From assembly GCF_900240215.1 (NCBI RefSeq), contig NZ_LT964679.1, forward strand, positions 2,582,403 through 2,645,258: a DNA stretch of 62,856 bases, given 5' to 3'. The translations under genes were made by a program, and so were the position numbers. The DNA is from Raoultibacter timonensis (GTDB lineage: Bacteria > Actinomycetota > Coriobacteriia > Coriobacteriales > Eggerthellaceae). Shown here in pieces: positions 1-9,036 of this stretch; position 1 is the stretch's first letter, and every line of letters begins with the position of its first letter. The notes beneath the pieces are model-generated. The model was not told the origin of the DNA, searched no databases, and saw nothing but the letters and a program-made list of their open reading frames with translations.

Positions 1-114
1 CTCGGATCGACGAACGGCACCTACGTCAACGGAGCCGAAATCACCTCGCAGCCCCTGCGCGGCGGCGATCGCATCACCATCGGCATGACGAACTTCGCGT
101 TCTCGGTTTCGTAA
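1..114 (+). CDS. FHA-domain protein, 3' end only (partial)
   Basis: The first frame is open from the window edge to a TAA and encodes 37 residues that begin with LGSTNGTYVNG, the hallmark strands of a forkhead-associated (FHA) phosphothreonine-binding domain (LGSTNGT...NG). The C-terminal position of the domain and the neighbours (second FHA protein, PP2C, RodA/PBP, PknB) match FhaA of the Actinobacterial fhaAB-pstP-rodA-pbpA-pknB cluster, where the FHA domain ends the protein. Only the C-terminus is visible, so the N-terminal part is unknown. Known for the family: FHA proteins bind phosphothreonines made by PknB and recruit partners to the site of peptidoglycan synthesis. Confidence 0.85.
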   Translation, partial: LGSTNGTYVNGAEITSQPLRGGDRITIGMTNFAFSVS

Positions 115-171
115 GCGAACCGAGCCGCGCGTGCATACAACGTTTAGGACAGCAGCCATAAGGAAAATCTC

Positions 172-585
172 GTGATTGATGTTGCATTGCTGATCGGGCG
201 TCTTCTGTTCGTAGCCCTCCTCTACCTCTTCCTGTTCGCTATCATGAGAACCGGAATCGGCCTCGTACGCGGTCAAAGGAAGAAAGAGAAGGCCTGGAGC
301 ATTTCGGTCGAACGCGGGCCCAAAGAGCTGCGCGGTATCCAGATCACGGTTCACGGGCCGGTCATCGTCGGGCGCAATCCCGGTTCCGATATCGTCATAG
401 GCGCAGGCTACGTATCGGGCCGACATGCCCGATTCACCCTCATGGGGCAGAACCTCTTCATCGAGGATCTCGGCTCCACAAACGGTACCGCGGTAAACGG
501 CCAGATCATCACCGAACCGACGGCACTGCGCAACAACGATGTGGTGAACGTGGGCGACGTAGCCATCAAGGTGAGGTACGCCTAA
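172..585 (+). CDS. Membrane-anchored FHA-domain protein (FhaB/FipA-like)
   Basis: 137 aa. Residues about 4-26 form one hydrophobic membrane segment. A short basic linker follows, then an FHA domain at about residues 55-135 with GRNPGSD, SGRHARF and LGSTNGTAVNG, the conserved Gly-Arg, Ser-x-x-His and Asn-Gly positions of the phosphothreonine pocket. The GTG start is chosen because AAGGA lies about 8 bases upstream. The stop overlaps the next start (TAATG), so translation with the phosphatase gene is probably coupled. Size and layout match FhaB (FipA) of mycobacteria, a substrate and reader of PknA/B. Role inferred from context: carrying kinase signals to the wall/division machinery encoded downstream. 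Confidence 0.9.
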   Translation: MIDVALLIGRLLFVALLYLFLFAIMRTGIGLVRGQRKKEKAWSISVERGPKELRGIQITVHGPVIVGRNPGSDIVIGAGYVSGRHARFTLMGQNLFIEDLGSTNGTAVNGQIITEPTALRNNDVVNVGDVAIKVRYA

Positions 586-1817
586 TGGCCGCCAAATCGC
601 ATACCGCCCCCACCTTCGGCAGCCGCACCGACATCGGGTGCGTGCGCGACCACAACGAGGACAGCCTCATCGTCGCACCTCCCTTGTTCGCCGTCGCCGA
701 CGGCATGGGAGGCCACGCCGCAGGCGAGATCGCTTCGGAAATCGCAGTTAATACCCTGGCGGAATACGCCCCCGACCGCGCCGATAGCGAAGCGCTCGGC
801 TTTGCCGTGGCGGAAGCGAACCGCGCCGTCATCCGCGGCGTGAAAGACGGTATCGGGCGGGAGGGCATGGGCTGCACCATGACGGCCGCCATACTCGAAG
901 GCGAACGTCTCGTGCTCGCCCAGGTGGGCGATTCGCGCGCATATTTGCTCCATAAGGGAAAGCTCCAGCAGCTCACGCGCGACCACAGCCTCATGGCCGA
1001 TATGATCGAAGCGGGGCAGCTCACCCCCGAAGAAGCGCGATACCATCCGAACCGCTCGGTTATCACCCGCGCGCTCGGCAGCGATCCGCATATGGCCGCC
1101 GACCTCTACGAGTTGAACGTCGAATCGGGCGACAGGCTGCTCATCTGCTCCGACGGACTCACCACCATGCTCGAAGACGATGCAATCGAGGGCATCCTCG
1201 GACGCATCGCCGATCCGCAGCGCTGCGCGAGCACGCTTGTGAGCGAAGCGAACGGCGCGGGCGGCTACGACAACACCACCACCATCGTCGTCGACGTGAC
1301 GGGCCACAGCGAGATCAGGCAGAAGCGCTCGGCTCGCAAGGTGAAAGCCTCGATGATCGCCACGGTCCTCGTACTCCTGCTCGTGTTCGCAGGGGCTTTC
1401 TTCGGATTTCGCTCGTATGCGAACACGGTCGCCTACCTTGCAAACGAGAACGGCAAGGTTGTCGTATACCGGGGAATCCCCGGCACGCTGTTCGGCATAC
1501 AGTTCAACGAGCTCGACCATACAACCGACGTATCGGTATCCGATCTGCAGCCAGGCGTTGCAAACCGACTCGATGACGGCATTCGCGTCGACAACGTCGA
1601 CGCCGCAAACGCGCTCATCGACGAATACAAGGCGGAGATCGAGGCGAAGAGCGCCACGCCGAGCGAAAGCGACACCGATAGCGAAACCGACGCGGGCAGC
1701 GGCTCGTCTAAAACGGGCAGCTCTACCGGATCTTCTTCTGCAGGTGCCGCCAACGGCACCGCAAATGACACCGCGAAATCGGACGACGATGCGAACAGAA
1801 GCGCGGCCGGCCGATGA
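585..1817 (+). CDS. PP2C-family Ser/Thr protein phosphatase with membrane anchor (PstP-like)
   Basis: 410 aa. The N-terminal 240 residues carry the PP2C metal-binding motifs: RDHNEDS near residue 22, DGMGGHAAG near 40, QVGDSRAYL near 110, CSDGL near 188 and YDNTTTIVV near 227. A single transmembrane segment follows (about 252-273, rich in V/L), then an extracytoplasmic region of about 80 residues and a low-complexity Ser/Thr/Asp tail. This is the PstP/Stp layout: a manganese-dependent phosphatase that removes phosphate from Ser/Thr kinases and their substrates. It starts one base into the stop of the FHA gene and its TGA overlaps the next ATG (ATGA), so it is tightly coupled on both sides. 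The expected partner is the PASTA kinase at 4682. Confidence 0.93.
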   Translation: MAAKSHTAPTFGSRTDIGCVRDHNEDSLIVAPPLFAVADGMGGHAAGEIASEIAVNTLAEYAPDRADSEALGFAVAEANRAVIRGVKDGIGREGMGCTMTAAILEGERLVLAQVGDSRAYLLHKGKLQQLTRDHSLMADMIEAGQLTPEEARYHPNRSVITRALGSDPHMAADLYELNVESGDRLLICSDGLTTMLEDDAIEGILGRIADPQRCASTLVSEANGAGGYDNTTTIVVDVTGHSEIRQKRSARKVKASMIATVLVLLLVFAGAFFGFRSYANTVAYLANENGKVVVYRGIPGTLFGIQFNELDHTTDVSVSDLQPGVANRLDDGIRVDNVDAANALIDEYKAEIEAKSATPSESDTDSETDAGSGSSKTGSSTGSSSAGAANGTANDTAKSDDDANRSAAGR

Positions 1818-4615
1818 CGAGACGCAACATAGAACTCATCCTCCTGTGCGTCGCGGCACCCATCGTGGTGCTCATGTTCGCCATGATCGCCGTCAACCAG
1901 GGGCAATCGCTCAACATGAACACGCTCGGAGTGCCCGTCGGCATCTTCGCGGCGTTCATCGTCGCGCACCTGGCGGTACGCAAGTTCACGCCGGGCGCCG
2001 ATCCGGCCATCCTGCCCATCGTATTCGCCCTCTCGGGCATCGGCATCGCTTTCGTTACGCGTATCGCACCGTATTCCGACTCCCCCAATATGGCTACCAA
2101 CCAGGTCATGTGGCTGTTCCTTGGCGTCGTTTGCATGGTGCTCGTACTCGCGTTCATCAAGAACCTCGATAAGCTTGCCAACTACAAGTACACGTTCATG
2201 ATCATCGGCTTCGCGCTGCTGCTCTCCCCGCTCATCCCCGGACTCGGCCAGGAGATCTACGGCAGCCGCATCTGGCTGAACATCGGCGGCGTCTTCTCGT
2301 TCCAGCCGGGCGAGATCGCCAAGATCGTCATCGTCTTGTTCCTGGCAGGATATCTTGCGCAGAACCGCGAGATGCTCTCGGTATTCACGTGGCGCGTAGG
2401 ACCTTTCAACCTGCCCGACATCCGCACGCTTCTCCCCTTGCTCCTCATGTGGGTGGTGGCGTTGCTCATCGTGGTATTCGAGAAGGACCTCGGCAGCGCG
2501 CTTTTGTTCTTCTTCATCTTCCTCACCATGCTCTACGTGGCTACCGGCAAGAAGTTCTACCTCGTCGTGGGCGGCATCCTCATCGCCATCGGGGCGGTAG
2601 CGGCCTGGTCGCTGTTCTCGCACGTGCAGGACCGCGTCGACATCTGGCTCGACCCGTTCGCGGATGCGAACAACAAGGGCTACCAGCTCGTCCAGTCGAT
2701 CTACTCGATGGCCGACGGCGATCTGTTCGGCGTCGGCATCGGACGCGGCATGGCGGGCGGCCTGGACGGCTTCGGACGCCTCCCCGTTGTGGAGAGCGAC
2801 TTCATCTTCACCGCCATCTCCGAGGAGACGGGCCTTTTGGGGGCGGCGGGCATGCTGCTCCTGTACCTGTGCTTCGCCATCCGCGGCATCGTGACCGCGG
2901 CACGCGCGAAGAGCGACGTCAGCTCGTTCATCGCCGTCGGTCTCACCTCGATCATCGTGCTGCAGGCGTTCATCATCGTCGGCGGTATCACACGCCTCAT
3001 CCCCCTCACCGGCATCACGCTGCCGTTCGTAAGCCAAGGCGGCTCGTCGCTCCTCGCCGGCTTTATCATCGTCGGCTTCCTCTTGCGCTGCGGCGACGAA
3101 GGCACGGGTGTGGGAACCGAGATGAAAACGGGTACCGCCTCGTTCAACCCGAACAGCGTACTCGGGCGCGTATCGCTCGGCAAGCGCCTCACGAACTGCA
3201 TGCGCATCTTCGCCGTGATGTTCGCGTTGCTCGTTGCCAGTCTCACCGTCATCATGGTCGTACAGGCCGACTACTACAAGAACATGCCCGGCAACAACCA
3301 CACGATGGCGCGCGAGGCGCAAACCGAACGCGGCACCATCTCCACCTACGACGGCGTCGTACTCGCGCAGAGCGTGAGAAACGACAACGGGACCTACGAT
3401 CGCGTGTATCCGGCGGGAACGCTCGCGAGCCATGTCGTAGGCTACTATTCGCAGCAGTACGGCACAAGCGGCATCGAGGCCGCCTACAACTCGACGCTCA
3501 AGGGCCAGCAGAACTTCGCAACACTCACCGACGTCATCAACGCCGCAAGCGGCATCAATACGCCCGGCAACGACGTGACGCTCACCTTGAACTCGAAGAT
3601 CCAGCAAGCCGCGCAGGATGCCCTCGGCGATTCGGCGGGAGCATGCGTGGTGCTCGACCCCGAAACGGGTGCGGTGCTCGGCATGGCGTCCGCCCCCACC
3701 TACGACGCGGCCGACGTCGAAACGCTGCTCGAGCAAGGCGACTCATCGGGTTCGAGCGCGCTTATCAACCGCGCTACGCAAGCGCTCTACGCACCCGGCT
3801 CCACCTTCAAAGTGCTCACGCTCGCCACCGCTTTGTCCGATGGCGTTGCCACCGAAGACAGCGTGTACAGCTCGCCTTCGAGCATGGAGATCGGCGGCGC
3901 GAAAGTCTCGAACTACGGCGACATCGACTACGGCGACATCACGGTCGAACGTGCTACCGAAGTCTCGTCGAACGTGGTGTTCGGCCAGCTCGGTGTGGAA
4001 CTTGGAGCCGATAGGCTCGTTGCCGCCGCCGAGGATTACGGCTTCAACAACCTCATCTCATTCGATTTGCCGCTCGTCGAATCGGTTATGGCCGACCCCG
4101 CCGAGATGTCCGAATGGGAGACCGCATGGGCTGCCGACGGTCAGCCCGTCACCGGCGGCGACGCCGCGCAGAAGAGCCAACCCGGCCCCCAGGCGACCGC
4201 CCTGCAGATGGCCATGGGCGCAAGCGCGGTAGCCAACGACGGCACAATCCAAACGCCCTACATCGTCGACAGCATCTACAACGCAAACGGCGAGAAGAGC
4301 TTCACGGCATCGTCCAAGGAGTACTCGCGGCCGATCTCGAAAGAGATCGCAAACCGCGTGACCGATATCATGGTAGGCGTCGTTCAGAACGGCACCGGTA
4401 CCGCCGCAGCCATTTCGGGAATCGACGTGGCAGGTAAGACCGGCACTGCGGAAACGGGCAAGGAGCTCGACGACAGCTGGTTCATCGGGTTCGCGCCCGC
4501 CGACAATCCGCGTGTCGTCGTCGCCATCGTGATAGAGGAAAGCTCGGAGAGGGATGCCGCACTGAAAGCGCAAAATGTGTTAAGAACCGCTCTGGAAGTG
4601 CAAGGTCTTTTGTAA
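1814..4615 (+). CDS. Fused RodA/FtsW glycosyltransferase and class B penicillin-binding protein
   Basis: 933 aa in one uninterrupted frame. Residues 1 to about 440 form a multi-pass SEDS (FtsW/RodA/SpoVE) domain, with GVGIGRG and PFVSQGGSSL. After another membrane segment (about 463-484) comes a PBP transpeptidase: SxxK is STFK at 663, SxN is SSN at 718-720, and KTGT starts at 875. These catalytic signatures are intact. Lipid II is polymerised by the SEDS half and crosslinked by the PBP half, which in most bacteria are two proteins (RodA plus PBP2/PbpA). The gene takes the place of the separate rodA-pbpA pair in this cluster. The ATG overlaps the phosphatase stop. The PBP half has only a short region before the catalytic domain, as in mycobacterial PbpA. 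Confidence 0.93.
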   Translation: MTRRNIELILLCVAAPIVVLMFAMIAVNQGQSLNMNTLGVPVGIFAAFIVAHLAVRKFTPGADPAILPIVFALSGIGIAFVTRIAPYSDSPNMATNQVMWLFLGVVCMVLVLAFIKNLDKLANYKYTFMIIGFALLLSPLIPGLGQEIYGSRIWLNIGGVFSFQPGEIAKIVIVLFLAGYLAQNREMLSVFTWRVGPFNLPDIRTLLPLLLMWVVALLIVVFEKDLGSALLFFFIFLTMLYVATGKKFYLVVGGILIAIGAVAAWSLFSHVQDRVDIWLDPFADANNKGYQLVQSIYSMADGDLFGVGIGRGMAGGLDGFGRLPVVESDFIFTAISEETGLLGAAGMLLLYLCFAIRGIVTAARAKSDVSSFIAVGLTSIIVLQAFIIVGGITRLIPLTGITLPFVSQGGSSLLAGFIIVGFLLRCGDEGTGVGTEMKTGTASFNPNSVLGRVSLGKRLTNCMRIFAVMFALLVASLTVIMVVQADYYKNMPGNNHTMAREAQTERGTISTYDGVVLAQSVRNDNGTYDRVYPAGTLASHVVGYYSQQYGTSGIEAAYNSTLKGQQNFATLTDVINAASGINTPGNDVTLTLNSKIQQAAQDALGDSAGACVVLDPETGAVLGMASAPTYDAADVETLLEQGDSSGSSALINRATQALYAPGSTFKVLTLATALSDGVATEDSVYSSPSSMEIGGAKVSNYGDIDYGDITVERATEVSSNVVFGQLGVELGADRLVAAAEDYGFNNLISFDLPLVESVMADPAEMSEWETAWAADGQPVTGGDAAQKSQPGPQATALQMAMGASAVANDGTIQTPYIVDSIYNANGEKSFTASSKEYSRPISKEIANRVTDIMVGVVQNGTGTAAAISGIDVAGKTGTAETGKELDDSWFIGFAPADNPRVVVAIVIEESSERDAALKAQNVLRTALEVQGLL

Positions 4616-4681
4616 ATACGGTATGCTGTTGGCGATAATACGACCAATCGCCGAACACATGTGACCAAGAGGAGCTAAAAC

Positions 4682-6694
4682 GTGACCGGAACCATGATAG
4701 GCAAGGTTTTCAACAACCGCTACCAGATAACCGAGCGCATCGGTATCGGCGGTATGGCCGAAGTGTACCGTGCACAGGATAACGTGCTCGGACGACTTGT
4801 CGCCGTCAAGACGATGCTGCCCCAGTACGCAGCCGACCCAAGCTTCACCCAGCGTTTCAAGCAAGAAGCCGCTGCAGCCGCCAACCTGCAGAGCCCCTAC
4901 ATTGTAAACGTGTACGACTGGGGCCATGATGACGATACCTACTACATCGTCATGGAGTACGTGCGCGGCAGCGACCTCAAAACCGCCATCAACGAACGCG
5001 GTGCCATTAACCAGCGCAAAGTGGCCGAAATCGGCTCGCAGGTATGCCAGGCTCTGAGCGTCGCCCATAAGCTCGACATCATCCATCGCGACATCAAGCC
5101 GCAGAACATCATGGTCCAGCCCGACGGCAATGTGAAGGTCATGGACTTCGGCATCGCCCGCGCGAAGAACTCCGTCAAAACCCAGACCTCTTCGGTGCTC
5201 GGCACGGCGCATTACATCTCGCCCGAGCAGGCGCAGGGCAAAGAGCTCACCGCCGCAAGCGACATCTACTCACTCGGCATCGTGCTGTACGAGGCATCCA
5301 CCGGACGCCTTCCCTTCGACGGTCCCGATGCGGTCAGCGTGGCGATGAAGCAGGTCAACGACCTGCCCGTCGCGCCCCACGAAATCAACCCCGACATCGA
5401 CCCCACGCTCGAAGCCATCATCATGAAGGCGCTTGCGAAGAACCCGCTCGAGCGCTTTGCCACGGCAAACGACATGAAGCAGGCGCTGAACGACTACCTC
5501 GCCGGACGCCCCGTCATGCTCGGCGGCGGATTCGGTTCCGCCGAGACCGCAGTCATAGGCGCAGCGGCAGGTGTCGGCATGGGCGCCGGTGCCGCAATGG
5601 CCGACGGAACGGCCGTCATGCCCGTCGCGGGAAACGGCGGCGTGAAGCCCGTCAACACCCCGTCTAACTACCGCGCATCGGATTCGAACAAGCCCAAGAA
5701 CAACAAGAAGACCATCGGCATCGTAGTTGCGGTTGTCGCCGCACTCGTCGTGATCGGCGTAGCCGTATTCGCCTTCTCGGGCATGTTCGCGTCGGGCGAC
5801 CCGATTCCCGACGTGAAGAACAAGTCCGTCGAGGAGGCAACGCAGATCATCGAGGACGCAGGCTTCAAGATAGGCAAAACTACCGAGGTGTTCGACGACG
5901 ATATCGCCGCCGGAAACGTCACCGGAACCGATCCGAAGGCAGGCGAGAAGCGCGAGAAGGGCTCGACGGTCAACCTGCTCGTATCGAAAGGCGCCGAGGA
6001 GATAACCGTGCCCGACCTTACGGGCAAAAGCGCCGATGACGCAAAGAAAGAGCTGACGGCAGCCGGCCTGAACTACAAGGCGGGTACCGCCGAATACTCG
6101 GAAACGGTAGATAAAGATCTCGTTGCCAGGCAAGATCCTGCAGCGGGAACCAAAGTGAAGAAGGGCGATACCATCACCTACTACGTTTCGCTCGGCTCCG
6201 ACGGTACCGAAGTGCCCAACGTAATCGGCGACAGCGAGGGCTCCGCAACGACCACGCTCGAGAACAAGGGCTTCAAGGTTACCACCGAGTACCAGTACAG
6301 CGACGAAGCGTCGGGCACCGTCATCGGCCAGACTCCCAACGCGGGCGAGAAGCTCAAAGAGGGCGATACGGTGCATCTCGTCATCAGCCAGGGCAAGAAG
6401 ACCGCTACCTATTCGGTCAGCGTCAACTCCAACGGCGGCGGAAAGGTATCGGCATCGAGTTCCTCGGTTGACGAGGGAGGCAGCGTCACCATCACCATCA
6501 CACCCGACAGCGGCTACGAAGTTGCCTCTGTCAAGGGGTTGGACGGCGTGGGTGCGAACGGCGGGACGTTCACCATCACCGTTACCAGCAACGTGACGAT
6601 CAACGTAACGTTCCAGGCAACGACGCCGACGCCGACGCCGCCGGATCCCAGCGGAGACGACTCGAACAATACCCAAACAGGGACGGGGGCATAA
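4682..6694 (+). CDS. pknB: PASTA-domain Ser/Thr protein kinase (PknB family)
   Basis: 670 aa; GTG start with GAGGAG about 8 bases upstream. The kinase domain spans residues 10-270, with GIGGMAEVYRA, the catalytic HRDIKPQNIM and DFGIARA all intact. A Gly/Ala linker leads to one transmembrane helix at about 342-364. Outside follow three PASTA repeats (from about 372, 440 and 508, each starting PDVK/PDLT/PNVI), which in this family bind muropeptides or lipid II. After the PASTA repeats is an extra domain of about 75 residues (GGGKVSASSSSVDEGG..., ending NVTFQA) resembling a divergent InlB-type B-repeat, then a Thr/Pro tail. Last gene of the operon; a strong terminator follows. Likely antagonised by the PP2C enzyme and read by the FHA proteins. 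Confidence 0.95.
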   Translation: MTGTMIGKVFNNRYQITERIGIGGMAEVYRAQDNVLGRLVAVKTMLPQYAADPSFTQRFKQEAAAAANLQSPYIVNVYDWGHDDDTYYIVMEYVRGSDLKTAINERGAINQRKVAEIGSQVCQALSVAHKLDIIHRDIKPQNIMVQPDGNVKVMDFGIARAKNSVKTQTSSVLGTAHYISPEQAQGKELTAASDIYSLGIVLYEASTGRLPFDGPDAVSVAMKQVNDLPVAPHEINPDIDPTLEAIIMKALAKNPLERFATANDMKQALNDYLAGRPVMLGGGFGSAETAVIGAAAGVGMGAGAAMADGTAVMPVAGNGGVKPVNTPSNYRASDSNKPKNNKKTIGIVVAVVAALVVIGVAVFAFSGMFASGDPIPDVKNKSVEEATQIIEDAGFKIGKTTEVFDDDIAAGNVTGTDPKAGEKREKGSTVNLLVSKGAEEITVPDLTGKSADDAKKELTAAGLNYKAGTAEYSETVDKDLVARQDPAAGTKVKKGDTITYYVSLGSDGTEVPNVIGDSEGSATTTLENKGFKVTTEYQYSDEASGTVIGQTPNAGEKLKEGDTVHLVISQGKKTATYSVSVNSNGGGKVSASSSSVDEGGSVTITITPDSGYEVASVKGLDGVGANGGTFTITVTSNVTINVTFQATTPTPTPPDPSGDDSNNTQTGTGA

Positions 6695-6733
6695 GGCGAC
6701 GTCCCACTCGAAACCCTTATAGAAACCCACGGA

Positions 6734-6762
6734 AGCGGATCGCAAATGCGGTCCGCTTTTTT
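6734..6762 (+). terminator. Rho-independent terminator of the pknB operon
   Basis: Stem AGCGGATCGC / GCGGTCCGCT (10 bp with one G-U pair) around an AAAT loop, directly followed by TTTTTT. It lies 40 bases after the kinase stop codon. Confidence 0.9.
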
Positions 6763-6874
6763 ACTGCGGTCGATTCGATATCGCCAGAAAGCTCGCAAGC
6801 AGCGTAGCCGATATGTTGATCGTCGACCATCTCCCGCAACCGCGCGGTTAATGGTAGAATACATCTCGCGTCAT

Positions 6875-6950
6875 GCCTCCGTAGCTCAGGGGATAGAGCA
6901 TCGGTTTCCTAAACCGAGTGCCGTAGGTTCGAATCCTATCGGGGGCACCA
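6875..6950 (+). tRNA. tRNA-Arg, anticodon CCT
   Basis: 76 nt with encoded CCA. Acceptor arms GCCTCCG/CGGGGGC pair with one G-U. The D arm (AGCTCAGGGGATAGAGC), anticodon stem TCGGT/ACCGA and T arm with GGTTCGAATCC are all standard. The seven-base anticodon loop TTCCTAA places CCT at 6908-6910, which reads AGG. No integrase or attachment-site duplication is visible next to it. Confidence 0.95.
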
Positions 6951-6957
6951 TGAGCAA

Positions 6958-6994
6958 CAACAAGCCGCCTCGTCCGACGGGCGGCTTGTTTTGT
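6958..6994 (+). terminator. Terminator after tRNA-Arg
   Basis: Stem CAAGCCGCC / GGCGGCTTG with a 10-base loop, then TTTTGTT. It begins a few bases after the CCA end of the tRNA. Confidence 0.85.
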
Positions 6995-7062
6995 TAGACG
7001 CGAAGCGAAGCTCCTTTGCAGTAACCCCGACGTTGCACCTCTGCGCGCCAGCTATCCAATTT

Positions 7063-7431
7063 CTACGAGCTCAATACGCACGCCGAAACGATCGCATCGA
7101 GCCTTCTGATATCGATCCCCTTCTTGAGGTTAACCTTGACGTGTCCTGCACGCGTCCAGAACTCCATCTCGGTGTTGATATCAACATGACCCGCGTTCTC
7201 GGAAGACCACATGTCGACCGATTTCCACGGCAAGGAATAGATTTCGACCTTCTTGCCCGTAATGCCCTGGGCATCGCGGACGATCAATCGTTTCGTCGTA
7301 AAGATCGCGGAGTCGCGGAAGGTCTTATATGCAGCGATCGGCTCCTCGCCATGCACGAGAATTCCTTGAACGTCACGGGGAATCGGACATTCGGATACAA
7401 GGGTCCATTCAAGCTGTGCGCCTAGCTCCAT
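7063..7431 (-). CDS. Small PH-like (bacterial pleckstrin homology) domain protein
   Basis: 122 aa. The region FTTKRLIVRDAQG...KKVEIYSLPWKSVDMWSSENAG is typical of bacterial PH domains (YvbH/DUF1696-like), with a beta-barrel strand pattern and no transmembrane segment. The ATG at 7431 is preferred over an upstream start 12 codons earlier because AAAGGAG sits 6-7 bases before it. Members of the family form oligomeric rings of unknown function. It stands alone between the tRNA and the first LuxR gene; nothing ties it to either. Confidence 0.75.
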   Translation of the reverse strand: MELGAQLEWTLVSECPIPRDVQGILVHGEEPIAAYKTFRDSAIFTTKRLIVRDAQGITGKKVEIYSLPWKSVDMWSSENAGHVDINTEMEFWTRAGHVKVNLKKGIDIRRLDAIVSACVLSS

Positions 7432-7510
7432 ACTTCTCTCCTTTGCCGGAATGCGGGTTGCGAGCATGCACGCATGTTGTAAACATGATGCACGAGCTTA
7501 GTATAAACCC

Positions 7511-8935
7511 TTATCCCCGCTTTCCTTCGCTCAGATCGATGAGCTCTTGGCGGCTGTGGACGCCCGCTTTCGCATAGATGCGGCGCAGATGCGTGTCGAC
7601 GGTGCTCTTCGAGATGTGCAGCTCCTGGGAGATGCGCTCACTCGTGCGGCCCCTGAGCGCAAACGGGAGAATCTCGCCCTCGCGATCGGACAGCCCGTAC
7701 TCGCGCGCTATCGCCTCGCAGGCGTCTTCGAGCGAATCGGTGCTCGTCACGATCTCGGACAAGCTGCCGAAATCGCGCTCGGTAAACAAGAACACGTACG
7801 AGAACAGAACGAGGATGCCCGCAAACACCACGACCGAGTACGGCGTCACGTAGCCGGGCTGGGCGTAGTCAAAGGCGTTGGCGATCGCCACGCCGATGAG
7901 CTCGCCGCCGAACAGCGCCACAAATCCGCGCGAGAACGACATGGCAGCATCGGTGGCGGTCAGCTTCGCCAACACGAGGAACAACGAGATGAGCACAGCG
8001 GACAGTCCCAGATATCCCGCCAGAACGACAGCCTCGCCCGGTACGAGCGATTCGGCGAACTGCGGTACGGGAATGAGCAGATACCCCGTCATCATGATGA
8101 ACAGCGCCAGACGGTACGCTTTGTTGAGCGCCGCTCCGCGCCCGAAACCGTCCGACCGAAGCAGCGAGAGCGTGCCGAGCGCGAACGCTCCGAACAGAAG
8201 GAGGCTCACCGGATACGAGGCCATCGCAGCATTGCCGGGATCGGTGTTGAACGTTTCCATGAATCCCGCTGCCATGCCGAACAGCGCCGTACCCGCGATG
8301 ATCTTCGCCGACAGCAGAACGGTATCTTTTGCCGTATCGCCCCCAGCCGCCGCTTCGGTAACAGCAGAAGCCTGCGCATGATCGGCAGCCTTCGGAGCAG
8401 CCATGAGCGCCGCCGCGCTCGCGATCGGCAGCAGATGGAGCACAAGCGTTGCGCCCTCGATCGGGATCAGCGAAACGATGAGCCCTACGAGCGCGCCGAC
8501 GGTCGACCCGACGAACACCTCGGGAACCGATATCTTCGTCGATGTCTCCCCGAACTCCCTGCCCCACGTTGCAAGAAGCAAGGCGCATGGCAAGCCGATC
8601 AGTGCGCCTTCAACGGGAAGCCAGTAGGCAGAGGGCGATCCGAGGAACAGGGGAATGAACGACCCGAGCACGCCCATAACCGCATACACGAGCAGCATCG
8701 GACGCGCCAGCAACGCATTGCGGGTCTTCGTCGGCACGAGCCTGAGTACAGAAAAGCCCACGACCATGAACAGCAACGTGCCGAACAGTTCGGCCCGTTC
8801 GAAGTTGAACGACCCGATCGGTATCGCGCGATTCGATCCCATATAGAACAGGAAGAATACGAACCCCTGGTTGCACGCAAAACCGAGGATGCGACGCAAG
8901 GATAGATTCCCAGCTGTTTGCGCTGGTTGTCCCAT
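7511..8935 (-). CDS. Membrane-embedded LuxR-family transcriptional regulator
   Basis: 474 aa; ATG preceded by AGGAGG. The N-terminal 380 residues are hydrophobic with about 12 predicted membrane segments, similar in layout to an MFS transporter. The C-terminal 65 residues are a LuxR/GerE helix-turn-helix (SDREGEILPFALRGRTSERI...STVDTHLRRIYAKAG). Proteins of this plan are abundant in Eggerthellaceae and usually lie next to reductase genes, where they are thought to sense a ligand at the membrane. This one has no divergent target gene: its neighbour upstream is another LuxR gene on the same strand. Its regulon cannot be guessed from position, but the flavin reductase at 10726 is the closest redox enzyme. 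Confidence 0.9.
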   Translation of the reverse strand: MGQPAQTAGNLSLRRILGFACNQGFVFFLFYMGSNRAIPIGSFNFERAELFGTLLFMVVGFSVLRLVPTKTRNALLARPMLLVYAVMGVLGSFIPLFLGSPSAYWLPVEGALIGLPCALLLATWGREFGETSTKISVPEVFVGSTVGALVGLIVSLIPIEGATLVLHLLPIASAAALMAAPKAADHAQASAVTEAAAGGDTAKDTVLLSAKIIAGTALFGMAAGFMETFNTDPGNAAMASYPVSLLLFGAFALGTLSLLRSDGFGRGAALNKAYRLALFIMMTGYLLIPVPQFAESLVPGEAVVLAGYLGLSAVLISLFLVLAKLTATDAAMSFSRGFVALFGGELIGVAIANAFDYAQPGYVTPYSVVVFAGILVLFSYVFLFTERDFGSLSEIVTSTDSLEDACEAIAREYGLSDREGEILPFALRGRTSERISQELHISKSTVDTHLRRIYAKAGVHSRQELIDLSEGKRG

Positions 8936-9036
8936 CGTATTCCTCCTGTCTCGTTCGGGGTTCCCGTGCCGATTATGATAGCAGGAGTTCGCTTCACATC
9001 AGGCAGTTCGGGGGCAAACCGACAACGGCTCCATGT

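Noticed and set aside
1433-3736. A 767-aa minus-strand frame opposite the RodA-PBP gene
   Set aside because: Composition is Glu/Asp/Arg/His-rich with no domain. The sense strand encodes well-conserved enzymes, so this is a codon-bias shadow. The same applies to long antisense frames at 5270-6745, 33723-35033 and 47029-48960.
6875-6950. tRNA-Arg as an integration site of a mobile element
   Set aside because: No integrase gene, no duplicated 3' tRNA segment and no composition shift near it.
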